This document shows positions 24,991 through 34,798 of a stretch of DNA of 64,000 nucleotides, in pieces; the stretch's first letter is position 1; each line of letters opens with the position of its first letter. The translations under genes were made by a program, and so were the position numbers. The notes below the pieces were generated by a model. It was not told the origin of the DNA and did not search any database. It worked only from the letters and a program-made list of their open reading frames with translations. Source of the stretch: Syntrophobotulus glycolicus DSM 8271 (GTDB lineage: Bacteria > Bacillota > Desulfitobacteriia > Desulfitobacteriales > Syntrophobotulaceae); NCBI RefSeq assembly GCF_000190635.1, contig NC_015172.1:1984001-2048000 (forward strand), read 5' to 3'.

Positions 24991-26163
24991 ATGCTGTGGG
25001 AAAGTATTAAAATGTCCTGGGTAAATATTATTCACAATAAACTTCGTTCCTTTCTCACCATGCTCGGAATCGTGATTGGCGTAGCCTCAATTATTGCTCT
25101 GATTACTATAGTGAAAGGCGCCACCGATAGTATCGGCAATCAGGTAACCGAGCTGGGAGCCAATAAGATCATCATTACGGCAACCGGTACTCCGCTTAAA
25201 CAAGGCCTTAGCCAGGATGATATTGCCAACCTTTCTCTTATCGAAAATATCAGCGGTATTTCTCCTTCGATTTCCGGGAAAACCGCTATTGAATATCATC
25301 AAACCGTACTTGATCACGTCACAGTTCAAGGTAAAAACGAGGTCTATTTTAAAACCGATACAAAGCTGCTGAACTCCGGCAGGCCAATCAATATTTTGGA
25401 TTTGGAAAATAAAAACCGGGTTGTAATCCTCGGCAGCAATATTGTTCAAGAGCTTTTTTATGGGGCCAATCCTTTGGACAAAAATCTGACGATTAATGGG
25501 CTTGATTATACGATTATCGGAACACTGGCGGCCTCAAGCGGATTCAGTATGAACTCAACCAATGATCTGGTCATTATCCCTTATACTACCGCCCTGAGCA
25601 CCCTGGGGGTCAAAAACATCACCAATCTCGATGTATTTTTAATTGATACCAATCTTGCCGATCAAACTGTACTTGACCTAAAAGGAGTACTTAATCCGGC
25701 TTTTAACTATAAAGATCAGGCCTACACAATATTTAATATGGGAGATATTATTCAATCCTTTCAATCCATGATGGCGATGATGTCCCTCCTATTGGCCGGG
25801 ATTGCCGCCATTTCCCTAGTCGTCGGCGGTATTGGTATCATGAACATGATGCTTGTTTCAATCACAGAACGGACAACGGAGATCGGTTTGCGTAAGGCCT
25901 TAGGCGCAACCCCCAACCGGATTCAGCTGCAGTTTATTATTGAAGCAATCTTTCTTTCGGTTTTTGGCGGACTCGCAGGTTTAATTTTTGGTGCCCTGAT
26001 TGCTTATTTTGCCACAGTTTTAATCGGAATAGACTTTACCCTCTCCCCTGCCACTATCTCCCTGGCAGTGGGCTTTTCAGCGGCTGTTGGTATTATCTTT
26101 GGGTATATGCCGGCCCGAAAAGCAAGCAGATTAAATCCAATTGATGCCTTAAGGAGCTTATGA
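24991..26163 (+). CDS. MacB-like ABC transporter permease
   Basis: A 390-residue permease with one N-terminal helix (residues about 22-42), an extracytoplasmic MacB core domain, and three C-terminal helices (about 265-290, 318-342, 350-372). LRSFLTMLGIVIGVASIIAL and ITERTTEIGLRKALGATPNR are family signatures. With the adaptor and ATPase it forms a mechanotransmission-type exporter. Its 3' end overlaps the convergent EAL-GGDEF gene by six bases. Confidence 0.93.
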   Translation: MLWESIKMSWVNIIHNKLRSFLTMLGIVIGVASIIALITIVKGATDSIGNQVTELGANKIIITATGTPLKQGLSQDDIANLSLIENISGISPSISGKTAIEYHQTVLDHVTVQGKNEVYFKTDTKLLNSGRPINILDLENKNRVVILGSNIVQELFYGANPLDKNLTINGLDYTIIGTLAASSGFSMNSTNDLVIIPYTTALSTLGVKNITNLDVFLIDTNLADQTVLDLKGVLNPAFNYKDQAYTIFNMGDIIQSFQSMMAMMSLLLAGIAAISLVVGGIGIMNMMLVSITERTTEIGLRKALGATPNRIQLQFIIEAIFLSVFGGLAGLIFGALIAYFATVLIGIDFTLSPATISLAVGFSAAVGIIFGYMPARKASRLNPIDALRSL

Positions 26164-28005
26164 TACCGTCTTGTTTCTCCCACTGTTTTTAGCTCTATAA
26201 AGATTTTTATCCGCATTGTCAATCAATTGTTCATAAGTCATTTTTTCAGAATTTAAAGTATATGTGCCGAAACTTGCTGTAATACAGATATTCTTATTAT
26301 TGTATCGTATCCTGGCTTTTTCAACAGCTTGTCTGACTTTTTCAGCGACTCTATAAGCGATATTCTCATTAGAATCCGAAAGGACGATTAAAAATTCTTC
26401 CCCCCCGTATCTGGCAATCCAATCAGTATTTTTTCTAATATGTTGTTTGATGATCTTGGCGAATTCTCTTAGTACATGATCTCCGGCTAAGTGTCCATAA
26501 GTATCATTAATTTTTTTAAAATAATCGATATCAGCCAAGATAACCGATATTGGTTCGTTTTGATTTGAAGCATTGAAAATATCAACAAGAAGTCTTTCTT
26601 CTATATAACGTCTGTTATAGGTGTTTGTCAGACTGTCTTTAAGCATTTCCTCGTTCATTTTATTTACTATTCTATTAATCTCCGTGATTGATTTTCCGTT
26701 AATACTAAAAATCAAGTCAGACCTGGTCATATCCTTCATCAAGTCGAGATCATAAGGATGAGTGTTCGTGTTAAAATCCATACATAATATATATTTTTTG
26801 TTTTCCATATTCGTAAAAACTTTAGAAATTGTTATACAGAGATTGCCCGTAGCCAAAGAAACATAAGGTTCCGTAATATATTTTTTCAATCCTGCCCCTG
26901 TCAGTGGATAATAGTATTTTTCCATGGAATGATCTGTTCCAATCATTGCCGAATAAAAGATCAGGTCATCTTTCACTTTATTCTTATCATAAAAACGAAT
27001 CGTATTACTAATCTGAATTCCGTATTCGTCAAGGATGTACGCACATTCAATCACCTTATTGGCCCAGATAATTTTAAGAAGTCTATGATCAAACTCCTGA
27101 CAAGACACTGGAACAAGCTCTTTAATTGATTTGTTAACGATCAAATTCAGATTCTTATTCTTTTGTTTTTCGTCCCTGATCTTGCTGCTCATGTATTGAT
27201 TAAAGCTTCTGCTTAATATTTCAATTTTGTTATTACAAAAAATAGTTGATTCATTGTAGATCTCCTGTGGCTTTGCAAAGAAGTACCCCTGGATCATTTG
27301 CCCGCCAAGTCTCAGTATCTGGATCGCTTCTTCCTCTGTTTCAGCTCCTTCGGCAATAACCAGGGCCCCAATCTCATTGGCCAGGTTTACCAGGGATTTA
27401 AATACACCCTGTTTGTAATAATCATTATTGATATTTCTGACTAATGAAATATCGATCTTGATCATGTCCGGCTTGATGAGTAGTATCCTATCCATATTTG
27501 AAAATCCGGTACCGACATCGTCTATGGCGACCATAAAACCTAATTTACGATAGGTGTCCGTAAACTTTTTCAAAGCCGTATTATCTTGAACCTTTGTTTC
27601 ATTAATTTCAATCACAATATTTCTTGGGTTTATTTCGTAAGTATTGACCTGGTTCCTTAAATAATTTGAACCTTCCACCTTATCCAATATGGAAGCATCT
27701 ACATTGATAAACAATAATCTATCATGATTTTTTTGATATAATTCACGAAACGCTTTAATAACTTCTTCCCGGCAAATCCTGTCCAGTTCTAATGTAAGTC
27801 CCTCATCACAGGCAGCATTAAACAAAACAGCGGGAGAGATGATTTCATTCGTTCCTGTATTTATCCCGCGTATCAGCCCCTCTACTCCAATAACCATTTT
27901 CCTGCTTACTGAGACAACCGGCTGAAAGTGAACGATGACCCTTTTATTCGTTATGATCTCTCGTATATTTGAAATTTCTCGGTTCTTATTCAATAATGGC
28001 TGCAT
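26158..28005 (-). CDS. EAL-GGDEF cyclic-di-GMP turnover protein
   Basis: A 615-residue soluble protein with the order EAL (about 20-260) then GGDEF (about 445-610), the reverse of the usual arrangement; the middle part (about 270-430) has no recognised domain. EAL catalytic residues look complete: EGLIRG for ExLxR, FINVDA, IEINET, AIDDVGTG, IKID and IAEGAE, so phosphodiesterase activity is likely. The GGDEF site reads RYGGEEF, also competent. The inhibitory site five residues before it reads KNTD rather than RxxD, so product inhibition is probably lost. Both opposing activities may exist; regulation would decide. Its leader has a promoter and a strong terminator hairpin. Confidence 0.92.
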   Translation of the reverse strand: MQPLLNKNREISNIREIITNKRVIVHFQPVVSVSRKMVIGVEGLIRGINTGTNEIISPAVLFNAACDEGLTLELDRICREEVIKAFRELYQKNHDRLLFINVDASILDKVEGSNYLRNQVNTYEINPRNIVIEINETKVQDNTALKKFTDTYRKLGFMVAIDDVGTGFSNMDRILLIKPDMIKIDISLVRNINNDYYKQGVFKSLVNLANEIGALVIAEGAETEEEAIQILRLGGQMIQGYFFAKPQEIYNESTIFCNNKIEILSRSFNQYMSSKIRDEKQKNKNLNLIVNKSIKELVPVSCQEFDHRLLKIIWANKVIECAYILDEYGIQISNTIRFYDKNKVKDDLIFYSAMIGTDHSMEKYYYPLTGAGLKKYITEPYVSLATGNLCITISKVFTNMENKKYILCMDFNTNTHPYDLDLMKDMTRSDLIFSINGKSITEINRIVNKMNEEMLKDSLTNTYNRRYIEERLLVDIFNASNQNEPISVILADIDYFKKINDTYGHLAGDHVLREFAKIIKQHIRKNTDWIARYGGEEFLIVLSDSNENIAYRVAEKVRQAVEKARIRYNNKNICITASFGTYTLNSEKMTYEQLIDNADKNLYRAKNSGRNKTVS

Positions 28006-28035
28006 AAGGGCACCTCCCGCACATCCTTATCAAGA

Positions 28036-28079
28036 AAACAAAAACCTATAGAAAAAGTATGCTTCACTTTTTCTATAGG
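28036..28079 (-). terminator. Terminator-like hairpin in the EAL-GGDEF leader
   Basis: On the minus strand a perfect 14-bp stem CCTATAGAAAAAGT / ACTTTTTCTATAGG with a 7-base loop is followed by TTTTTGTTTTC. It lies between a good promoter (28127-28155) and the start codon at 28005, so it would stop transcription before the gene unless relieved. Confidence 0.7.
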
Positions 28080-28126
28080 CTCCTTTGCCAAATAAATCTT
28101 AAATGATTTTATCTTTATTTACCATC

Positions 28127-28155
28127 ATTATACAATATTCATTTTGATAAAACAA
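28127..28155 (-). promoter_or_regulatory. Sigma-A promoter for the EAL-GGDEF gene
   Basis: TTGTTT (28150-28155) and a perfect TATAAT (28127-28132) separated by 17 bases on the minus strand. Transcripts would start near 28120 and run into the terminator hairpin at 28079-28036 before the gene. Confidence 0.6.
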
Positions 28156-28234
28156 TTTGCTCTTTCTGATTTTTATGATAACCCAGTTCGACCTGAGTTG
28201 ATTAACCAAAAGCTCACTTTTAGCACAATAAAAC

Positions 28235-28263
28235 AAAGAACCCCGGGAGAAACAGGGTTCTTT
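28235..28263. terminator. Hairpin with T run
   Basis: AAAGAACCC pairs with GGGTTCTTT across an 11-base loop, with T runs on both strands. It stands alone between the EAL-GGDEF promoter and ung, with no obvious gene whose transcript it ends on the plus strand. Confidence 0.5.
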
Positions 28264-28438
28264 TTCCAAAGGAGGTTGGGTTTTAGCAGTATTTCCAAAA
28301 CTAATATACACATTGCGTATTAAGATCATATTATTGTATCGTAAACAATAGGTTAAGATTTTTACTTATCTCTCTTCCTTCTGCTCTATTCTTCTTTGTT
28401 CTTCTCCTTTATAGTATAATGGAAATGGAGGATTTGAG

Positions 28439-29119
28439 ATGCAAATATTGAAAAACGACTGGCATGATTTGCTTAATGAAGAATTCCATAAAGATTACTA
28501 CTTAAAATTGAGACAATTTCTGATTGAAGAATATCGGACAAAGACAATCTATCCGGACAAATATGATATTTTCAATGCCTTGCATTATACCGCTTATCAG
28601 AATGTCAAAGTTGTGATCTTGGGACAGGACCCTTATCATGGCCCAAATCAGGCGCATGGTTTAAGTTTCTCTGTTAAACCTGGAGTACAGCCTCCTCCTT
28701 CTCTCGTTAATATTTTCCAGGAACTGAACAGCGATTTAGGCTGTCCCATCCCCAATAACGGCTACCTGAAAAAATGGGCCGACCAGGGGGTTATGCTTCT
28801 GAATGCCACCTTAACGGTCAGGGCCGGTCAGGCTAACTCCCACAGTACCATTGGCTGGGGGAAATTCACAGATAAGGTTATTGCCGTACTCAATGACCGC
28901 CAGGATCCTATCGTCTTCATCCTGTGGGGCAGAAATGCCCAATCCAAATTGAGTATAATTACAGACCCGAGACATTACATATTGAAGTCCGCCCACCCCA
29001 GTCCCCTTTCTGCTCACGCCGGCTTCTTCGGCAGCAAACCGTTTTCCAAAGCCAATCAGTTTCTGGCTTCCATTGGTAAGGAGCCTGTCGATTGGCAGAT
29101 TGAAGATATCCAGGTTTAA
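28439..29119 (+). CDS. ung: Uracil-DNA glycosylase
   Basis: A 226-residue family 1 uracil-DNA glycosylase. The water-activating motif [13 protein letters not shown] (D64, H67) and the DNA-intercalating loop [13 protein letters not shown] (about 187-199) are both intact. It removes uracil from DNA to start base excision repair. Length and motifs are standard. The ATG follows GGAGG at 28428. Single gene, ended by a hairpin. Confidence 0.98.
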   Translation: MQILKNDWHDLLNEEFHKDYYLKLRQFLIEEYRTKTIYPDKYDIFNALHYTAYQNVKVVILGQDPYHGPNQAHGLSFSVKPGVQPPPSLVNIFQELNSDLGCPIPNNGYLKKWADQGVMLLNATLTVRAGQANSHSTIGWGKFTDKVIAVLNDRQDPIVFILWGRNAQSKLSIITDPRHYILKSAHPSPLSAHAGFFGSKPFSKANQFLASIGKEPVDWQIEDIQV

Positions 29120-29126
29120 TCAGATA

Positions 29127-29161
29127 AAGGAGTAAGAACCCGGTTTGAGCTCTTACTCCTT
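29127..29161. terminator. Bidirectional hairpin after ung
   Basis: AAGGAGTAAGA pairs perfectly with TCTTACTCCTT across a 13-base loop, between the convergent ung and anti-sigma genes. T runs are weak on both sides. Confidence 0.5.
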
Positions 29162-29175
29162 ATACATTCTGACGT

Positions 29176-30105
29176 TTATATTGATTCCGCTATTTTAATT
29201 AGTTCTTCTTTAGGAAAATCTCCTTTCCCCGACATGCTATACAGCACCTGATTCGCTTCCCAATCAATACTGGTATCATCGCTTATTACAGCATTAACAC
29301 CATTGACTTTTACTTCCTCTATTTTTCCGTCAGTGCCTATTGTATATTTAGTTTCCTCTTTGGAAGCTCTTTGCTGCATAAATATTACTTTTCCGTTCTG
29401 CTCATTAACAAAGAACAAGTCTACATAATCCTTGCTTATCTTCCCTTTTTCGCCCTTATACAATTCAGCCCGATCGAATGTATAGTTTTCCGGCAAATAG
29501 GCCGGCAGCTTAACATCAAAGGACAGATATCGGGCTAACTGTGAATAATCTTTAATGACTTCTTTCCTTACAGACATTTGTTCACGCGTAACGATTTCTC
29601 CATTTGAAAAACCAGTGATTTCTTGACCTTGGGCATTATAAATTCCGCTTCCATCCTGGGGATATTCTTTGATTGCTTGACCATCCTGATTAAAAATCTT
29701 TCCTTGCAGATCATTCGGAATAGTCCTGTCTAAATTGCTTGGTTCAGACTGTATAACTGTAATATTACCCAGGGAAATCGCTTTGATTACTTTATCGACA
29801 AGGTCTGTTGCGAAGGCTGTTTGCGAGAAGATGCCGCATATTATGGCAAAAGAAGCTGCACTAACAGAAACTTTTTTCAACAGCTTGTTATGACTTCTTT
29901 TCTCATTCAAGCTTTTCAGAACTTTATTGGCAACACTTTTTTTATTACTGCTCTTGCTGAAATCATTGCCGGCTAAAGCTTGACTAAATTTCAGCATCTC
30001 CTCATATTCTCTGTCTTTTATTTCGGCTTCTGATTCTGTTCCATTGAGATAAGCCTCTAAATCTATTGAGAAATTCTCTTCAAGATATTCTCTCTCTCTC
30101 ATCAT
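29176..30105 (-). CDS. Anti-sigma-factor-like membrane protein
   Basis: A 309-residue single-pass protein. The N-terminal cytoplasmic part of about 75 residues is acidic then basic, with no zinc motif. One membrane helix spans about residues 80-98, and the outer domain resembles the DUF4367 type (ARYLSFDVKLPAYLPENYTF, then GKVIFMQQRA). The start codon overlaps the stop of the ECF sigma factor by one base, so the pair is translationally coupled, the usual arrangement for a sigma factor and its membrane anti-sigma. Assignment as anti-sigma rests on this context. Confidence 0.75.
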   Translation of the reverse strand: MMREREYLEENFSIDLEAYLNGTESEAEIKDREYEEMLKFSQALAGNDFSKSSNKKSVANKVLKSLNEKRSHNKLLKKVSVSAASFAIICGIFSQTAFATDLVDKVIKAISLGNITVIQSEPSNLDRTIPNDLQGKIFNQDGQAIKEYPQDGSGIYNAQGQEITGFSNGEIVTREQMSVRKEVIKDYSQLARYLSFDVKLPAYLPENYTFDRAELYKGEKGKISKDYVDLFFVNEQNGKVIFMQQRASKEETKYTIGTDGKIEEVKVNGVNAVISDDTSIDWEANQVLYSMSGKGDFPKEELIKIAESI

Positions 30106-30650
30106 TAAGACTCCTTTTCCATTTCATTTTTCAACTTTCGGATTGCCCGGTATAAAATTACGGCTGTATTACTTTCCGTAATATCGAGTATTTCTGAAAT
30201 CTCTTTATTTTTGAGGTTGCCTCCAAACTTCAAAGCAATCAGATGCCTTTCTCTTGAGCTTAAGATATTCAAGGATCGTGCAAGGTCATCATTGGTCTCA
30301 GCCTTGACAACCAGATCTTCGGGATTTTCCTCCCTGGAAATAAGATTTTGAGGATCATTGATTAACGTAAGCTTTTGCTTTTTTAAACTTCGAAAATAAT
30401 CAGTTATGACATTTCTGGCTATCGCGAATAACCAGACTTCAAAGGGAGATTTCCGGTCCGAATATGTTTTTATACTCAGCATTGCCTTCTCAAAAACCCG
30501 GCTGGTCAGGTCTTCAGCTTCTTCCTTACCGTTGATCCTATAGAAAATATAGTTATAAATTCTTTTATAGTAGGTCTCAAAAATATAGCTGAATCCTTTA
30601 TCTTTGATTTCCTTACTGATTAATACATTACTTATCGCAATTTGCTCCAT
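30105..30650 (-). CDS. ECF-type RNA polymerase sigma factor
   Basis: A 181-residue sigma-70 family factor with only regions 2 and 4. Region 2 is seen in YYKRIYNYIFYRINGKEEAEDLTSRVFEKA (split here as YYKRIYNYIF and EEAEDLTSRVFEKA) and region 4 in LSSRERHLIALKFGGNLKNK with EISEILDITESN. It directs polymerase to a small stress or envelope regulon. The membrane protein downstream probably holds it inactive. Its own upstream region could carry an autoregulated promoter, but none was identified. Confidence 0.93.
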   Translation of the reverse strand: MEQIAISNVLISKEIKDKGFSYIFETYYKRIYNYIFYRINGKEEAEDLTSRVFEKAMLSIKTYSDRKSPFEVWLFAIARNVITDYFRSLKKQKLTLINDPQNLISREENPEDLVVKAETNDDLARSLNILSSRERHLIALKFGGNLKNKEISEILDITESNTAVILYRAIRKLKNEMEKES

Positions 30651-30751
30651 CCATCCAAAAACTCCTTCCTTGTTTTTCCTTAGCTAAGGTTCATCTGTTA
30701 ATACGTTTAAATTGGCTTTTCATTACACGAGTATCAAGAATTTTTTCATAA

Positions 30752-30794
30752 AAAATAAAACCCTTTTCACTATTTTTATAAAAGGAAAAGGGTT
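30752..30794 (-). terminator. Terminator after the YbjQ-family gene
   Basis: On the minus strand AACCCTTTTC pairs with GAAAAGGGTT and is followed by TTATTTTTTATG, 30 bases after the stop at 30822. Confidence 0.7.
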
Positions 30795-30821
30795 GATCTA
30801 TTCTTCTTAATAATTACAGGA

Positions 30822-31142
30822 TTATTCTATCCGCACAGCCGTCCCGGAAGCACTGACCATCAGCATGCTTCCGCTTTGGCCCACCACTTCGTAGTCCAGA
30901 TCAATCCCGACGACAGCATTTGCTCCCAGCTGGACGGCTCGTTCCTCCAGCTCTTTCAACGCCAGATTGCGTGCATCCTGTAATTTTTCTTCATAAGCTG
31001 CGGAACGGCCTCCGATCACATCCGTTACTGCGGCAAAGATGTCCCGCACAATATTTGCTCCCATAATGGCTTCTCCGGTGACCACTCCAAAATAGGCCGT
31101 AATCTTGTGTCCCTCAACAGACGGGGTAGTTGTCAGGATCAT
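30822..31142 (-). CDS. YbjQ (UPF0145) family protein
   Basis: A 106-residue protein of the YbjQ/UPF0145 family, which forms a symmetric pentamer with a heavy-metal-binding-like fold. Typical parts are [29 protein letters not shown] and [14 protein letters not shown]. Function is unknown; a scaffold or metal/ligand-binding role is usually proposed. The ATG follows AGGAGG. Monocistronic. Confidence 0.93.
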   Translation of the reverse strand: MILTTTPSVEGHKITAYFGVVTGEAIMGANIVRDIFAAVTDVIGGRSAAYEEKLQDARNLALKELEERAVQLGANAVVGIDLDYEVVGQSGSMLMVSASGTAVRIE

Positions 31143-31242
31143 TATAGAATCCTCCTTTATTTTTATCCTGTTTTCCAGTTACATGATAATTCTTCATTAA
31201 CAAAAAATATATTGTAAACCTATCGGCATTTCGGATTAGAAA

Positions 31243-31701
31243 TCAATTTCTGGTTCCTTTATTTGCAAACATCGCTTTAATCTTATTCCAGACTCCCTTG
31301 CCAACCATATTATCGGCAATCTTTATGATTTCCTTGACTTTAATCAAAATATCCCCTTCGCCTGCCCAGTGCCGGCTGATCACTTCCGGAGCAGTATTAT
31401 TGATGATGGAATTGAGAACAAAAGCCGCAATAGCTACATCGTCAAGATATCCTGCCGGACCAAGAAGGATTTCCGGGATCAGGTCAACCGGTGAAACAAA
31501 ATAAGCGATTGCTACTGCCAATTTCGCCTTGTCTTCTACATTGACCTCTTGCTCTACGGTCAGTTTACAGAGAAGATGAAACAAGTCGGGGGCAAGCAGG
31601 ACATATTCCGCAAACCTGTTTGTTTTACCTTCTTCGCTTTTAAAATAATCCCTGATTTTCCCCCTCAAGGATTGATAAAAATCCTCATTGTTCTTCATCA
31701 T
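31243..31701 (-). CDS. DUF1232 (YkvA-like) protein
   Basis: A 152-residue protein with the DUF1232 core KLAVAIAYFVSPVDLIPE and YLDDVAIAAFVLNSI (about residues 63-100). That core is two short hydrophobic helices with the invariant P-x-D-x-I-P motif. The flanks are hydrophilic. Members may associate with the membrane; the role is unknown. ATG start with AAAGAGGGAAATG context; expressed alone. Confidence 0.85.
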   Translation of the reverse strand: MMKNNEDFYQSLRGKIRDYFKSEEGKTNRFAEYVLLAPDLFHLLCKLTVEQEVNVEDKAKLAVAIAYFVSPVDLIPEILLGPAGYLDDVAIAAFVLNSIINNTAPEVISRHWAGEGDILIKVKEIIKIADNMVGKGVWNKIKAMFANKGTRN

Positions 31702-31885
31702 TTCCCTCTTTTCATTTTCCGTTTAAAATCAAAGTTCAAACGTTGATTATCCTGCCAGATCAAACACCCGAAATCATATGTTGACTAATATTATTGTATA
31801 TTATCAATATATGATAGGCAATAGAAGTACCGGAACATTCAAACGCTCCGGCCTTCCCTTCCGCTTATTTGAAAGATATCTTGCT

Positions 31886-33763
31886 CTAATCGGTTGTTTT
31901 TTTTCTGCTTCTTTTATTGTTCGTCATGATTTCTACCCGGAAGCCTTTCCTGCTTTCACGAACCGTAGCCGCCATGAAGCCAAAGAATATGAGCGACCAG
32001 ATCCCGCCGGTTAAAATAATCCCCAATCCTATTCGTAACACAGGAAGCCAGAGCAAAGGACGGCTCAAAAGATACAGACCGTAAAGGATAGTGGAGAAAA
32101 ACTTGCCTTCCAACACGGGAGGTGAAATCACCAGCGCAATGGAGGTGAGCTCTGCAGGGGGGAAAAGATAGCAAAGACTCAATCCTAACAGGAGAATAAA
32201 AAGAAAATTAATCAAATACATGATCAGGGAGGCACCTGGAGAAATCCTCATCTGGGGTTTATCCGGGTTAAAGCGGCAGTTATTGATCGAATAGTAAAGT
32301 CCGATCGCACTGGAGCCCAAGCTGAGGAGCACCGCGGCTATCGCCAGGACAAAAACCACTCCGGCCGAAACCCCGATTGCCAAAGATGTCCCCACTAACA
32401 GGGCTTCCATTAATACCAGAGTAGGCAATACGGCTGCCATTAATTTCCCCCAGATTACCGGCCATCCCGCCAGGGGAACGCTGTTTAACAGCCAGTCGGA
32501 CTCTCCCTCCCGGCCAAAGGATTGCAGGGCCAGATTGCCGCTCATCATTACAGTATACATCATGAGGATATATAACAAAGAGGTCAGATTAGCCTTGGTG
32601 GAAAAAAAGGAAAATTGAGCAATAAAAAAAGCCATAAATATCAGGGGGAGAAGATAGCCAAACCATTCTCTGGCATCCCGTTTGAGGGAAAGCAAATCCT
32701 TTTTGGCAACTGCCCACATGCCGGGCCAGGAAGAAGTTTTTGGCGCCGCTTCTTTTTCATAAAGAAAAGCCATTTTCGCAGGAGCTTTATCCTGAGTATT
32801 CCGGGTTTCTAAGACCGGGGCCTGTTTTTGACGGCGTCTTCCCCCTTCTCCCTGTCCAAGTGCAATAAATCCCTGCCTGAACCCCCGTTCTAAAAGGGCC
32901 ATCGAGAACAGAAACATTAAAATACTGCAGATAAAAATCAAAACACTCCAGGCAAATCCGGCAAGAAGGTCTCCTGATACCCCTTTAATCAGAGCGAGTG
33001 AAGCCCACCCCCAAGGAAAATAGTTCATGATGGCCAGTGATTGTTCTTTCCCTGTCAGCAAATTACTGATATCCATGGTTCCCTGACTGCTGAGAAGGAG
33101 ATTGGGAACCTGAAAGATTAAAGCAATGATCAGTCCGGCTACAACCCCAATCAGACCTATTGCTTCTTTACTCCTGTGAGGGGGGACAATACGCATGACA
33201 AGAAGATTAATCAGTTCGGCCAAGGCCGCACCCATCAGCCATAGCCCGCAGCCGATCAAGAAAACCAAAACATAAAAAAATACACCGGCATGATAAAGCA
33301 GCCCGCAGAAAATTCCCGGCAAAAAAGCAAAAAGTAAAGCAATCAGTAAAGTGCTGCCGAGTACGGAAACGGACTTTACCGCAAATACTACCTTTAATGG
33401 GACAGGTGTCATAAAAAGCAGCTCTAAATCCTCGGACATATAAAGAGCCGCAAAAGCGGCAGTAATCCCGAAAAAAATCTGACCGGCCAGCCCGGTCATA
33501 AAGATAAAGGCTAAAAAAACCTGTGCTGACTGCAAGGATATGGTTTTTAAGGTCTGATAAGCTACCGTGCTTAAAAGGCCCATCAGAGACAAGAAAACCG
33601 CGGCAAGGACAATGATTCCCACAATAGATCCTTTGCGTTGATAACGGATCGAATTGAAAGTTACCCGCATTTGGTTCTTCAGGAGCAAAACAAAATCCCG
33701 AAAAAATGACTGTTTTCGAGGTAATTCCGTTAAAGGCGGAGGAAGGATGATCTTGGCGGCCAT
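31886..33763 (-). CDS. ABC-2 type exporter permease (large)
   Basis: A 625-residue integral membrane protein with about twelve to fourteen hydrophobic helices in two halves. A soluble Arg/Lys/Pro-rich linker around 300-345 separates the halves. It matches the putative ABC exporter permease type in which both halves are fused. Its start overlaps the stop of the ATPase gene by one base, so the two form one transporter. Substrate unknown; drug or lipid export is plausible. The C-terminus is a basic tail, NNKRSRKKTTD. Confidence 0.85.
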   Translation of the reverse strand: MAAKIILPPPLTELPRKQSFFRDFVLLLKNQMRVTFNSIRYQRKGSIVGIIVLAAVFLSLMGLLSTVAYQTLKTISLQSAQVFLAFIFMTGLAGQIFFGITAAFAALYMSEDLELLFMTPVPLKVVFAVKSVSVLGSTLLIALLFAFLPGIFCGLLYHAGVFFYVLVFLIGCGLWLMGAALAELINLLVMRIVPPHRSKEAIGLIGVVAGLIIALIFQVPNLLLSSQGTMDISNLLTGKEQSLAIMNYFPWGWASLALIKGVSGDLLAGFAWSVLIFICSILMFLFSMALLERGFRQGFIALGQGEGGRRRQKQAPVLETRNTQDKAPAKMAFLYEKEAAPKTSSWPGMWAVAKKDLLSLKRDAREWFGYLLPLIFMAFFIAQFSFFSTKANLTSLLYILMMYTVMMSGNLALQSFGREGESDWLLNSVPLAGWPVIWGKLMAAVLPTLVLMEALLVGTSLAIGVSAGVVFVLAIAAVLLSLGSSAIGLYYSINNCRFNPDKPQMRISPGASLIMYLINFLFILLLGLSLCYLFPPAELTSIALVISPPVLEGKFFSTILYGLYLLSRPLLWLPVLRIGLGIILTGGIWSLIFFGFMAATVRESRKGFRVEIMTNNKRSRKKTTD

Positions 33764-34539
33764 TACTGTTCCTCCTTCAAGCTTGCAATTAATTCAGCAT
33801 TCTCTTTGTCGCCGGTCAACTCCAGGAAGATGTCTTCCAGGCTTTCCCCGCCGCGGCCCGTCTCTTGCCGCAGCTCTTCTGGACTGCCCTGAGCAATCAA
33901 CCGCCCGTTTTTCAAAATACCTACGCGGTGGCACATTCTCTCAGCAATTTCAAGAATATGGGTTGAAACAAAAACTGCCGCTCCCTGCCGGGCCAATTCC
34001 TGCAGGATATCTTTCAAAAGCCGGGCACTGGCAGGGTCAAGCCCTACCGTAGGTTCATCCAGGAGGATAACTCTGGGCTGGTGGATCAAAGCCGACGCCA
34101 GCACTACCTTCTGTCTCATTCCGTGGGAATAGCCCTCCAAAAGTTCATCTGCCCGATTACTAAGATCGAAGATAGCCAAAAGCTGTTCCACTCTGTCTTT
34201 GGCCATGTCCTTCGGAACCCGGTAAAGGGCTGAAATCAGAAACAAAAATTCCCGAGCCGAAAGCTTATTGTAGATTTTCGGCTGGTCAGGTACATATGCG
34301 ATTAATGCCTTGGCTTGAGCCGGCTGTTTCCGTATCTCATAGCCCCCGATAAAGATTTCTCCTTCACTGGGGTCGAGCAATCCTGTCAACATTTTGATCG
34401 TCGTCGTTTTTCCGGCACCGTTCGGCCCTAAAAAACCAAAAATCTCTCCGCTCTTTACCTCCAGGTTCAGGCCGTTTACCACCGGAACAGAACCATAACG
34501 TTTAACCAGTTGTTTTGTCTTTATCAGAATGTTATTCAT
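33763..34539 (-). CDS. ABC-2 type exporter ATP-binding protein
   Basis: A 258-residue ATPase. Walker A FLGPNGAGKTT, Q-loop YVPDQP, a variant signature YSHGMRQKV, Walker B VILLDEPTVGLD and the H-loop STHILE are intact. It is the energising partner of the downstream permease. CcmA/DrrA-like ATPases with this arrangement serve exporters of drugs, lipids or peptides. Confidence 0.94.
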   Translation of the reverse strand: MNNILIKTKQLVKRYGSVPVVNGLNLEVKSGEIFGFLGPNGAGKTTTIKMLTGLLDPSEGEIFIGGYEIRKQPAQAKALIAYVPDQPKIYNKLSAREFLFLISALYRVPKDMAKDRVEQLLAIFDLSNRADELLEGYSHGMRQKVVLASALIHQPRVILLDEPTVGLDPASARLLKDILQELARQGAAVFVSTHILEIAERMCHRVGILKNGRLIAQGSPEELRQETGRGGESLEDIFLELTGDKENAELIASLKEEQ

Positions 34540-34798
34540 TGATCATTCCTCCTGACTGCTGCCAATCCTATTTTGCCCTACAGGGTCTATTTTTTACATA
34601 TTTGTTAGTATACCACAAAATGCCCTTTCTTAAATTTGCATTATGGGTTTCAAGCAGAATGATCTTTTCTTGCCGGAAACCGGTACAAATTCTGATCTGG
34701 CAACCCTGTCTCTTGAAGATTTTTACAGATGGTCTTTTTTCATAATGTCTCATAAAACAAACCATACTATAACCACCAATATCAGAGGATGAAAGTGA

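Noticed and set aside
28099-28329. 76-residue frame between the EAL-GGDEF gene and ung
   Set aside because: Cys/Leu-rich random composition, passes through a terminator hairpin and the promoter of the EAL-GGDEF gene.
34568-34765. 65-residue frame upstream of the ABC exporter
   Set aside because: No ribosome site and no recognisable family; no evidence beyond an open frame.
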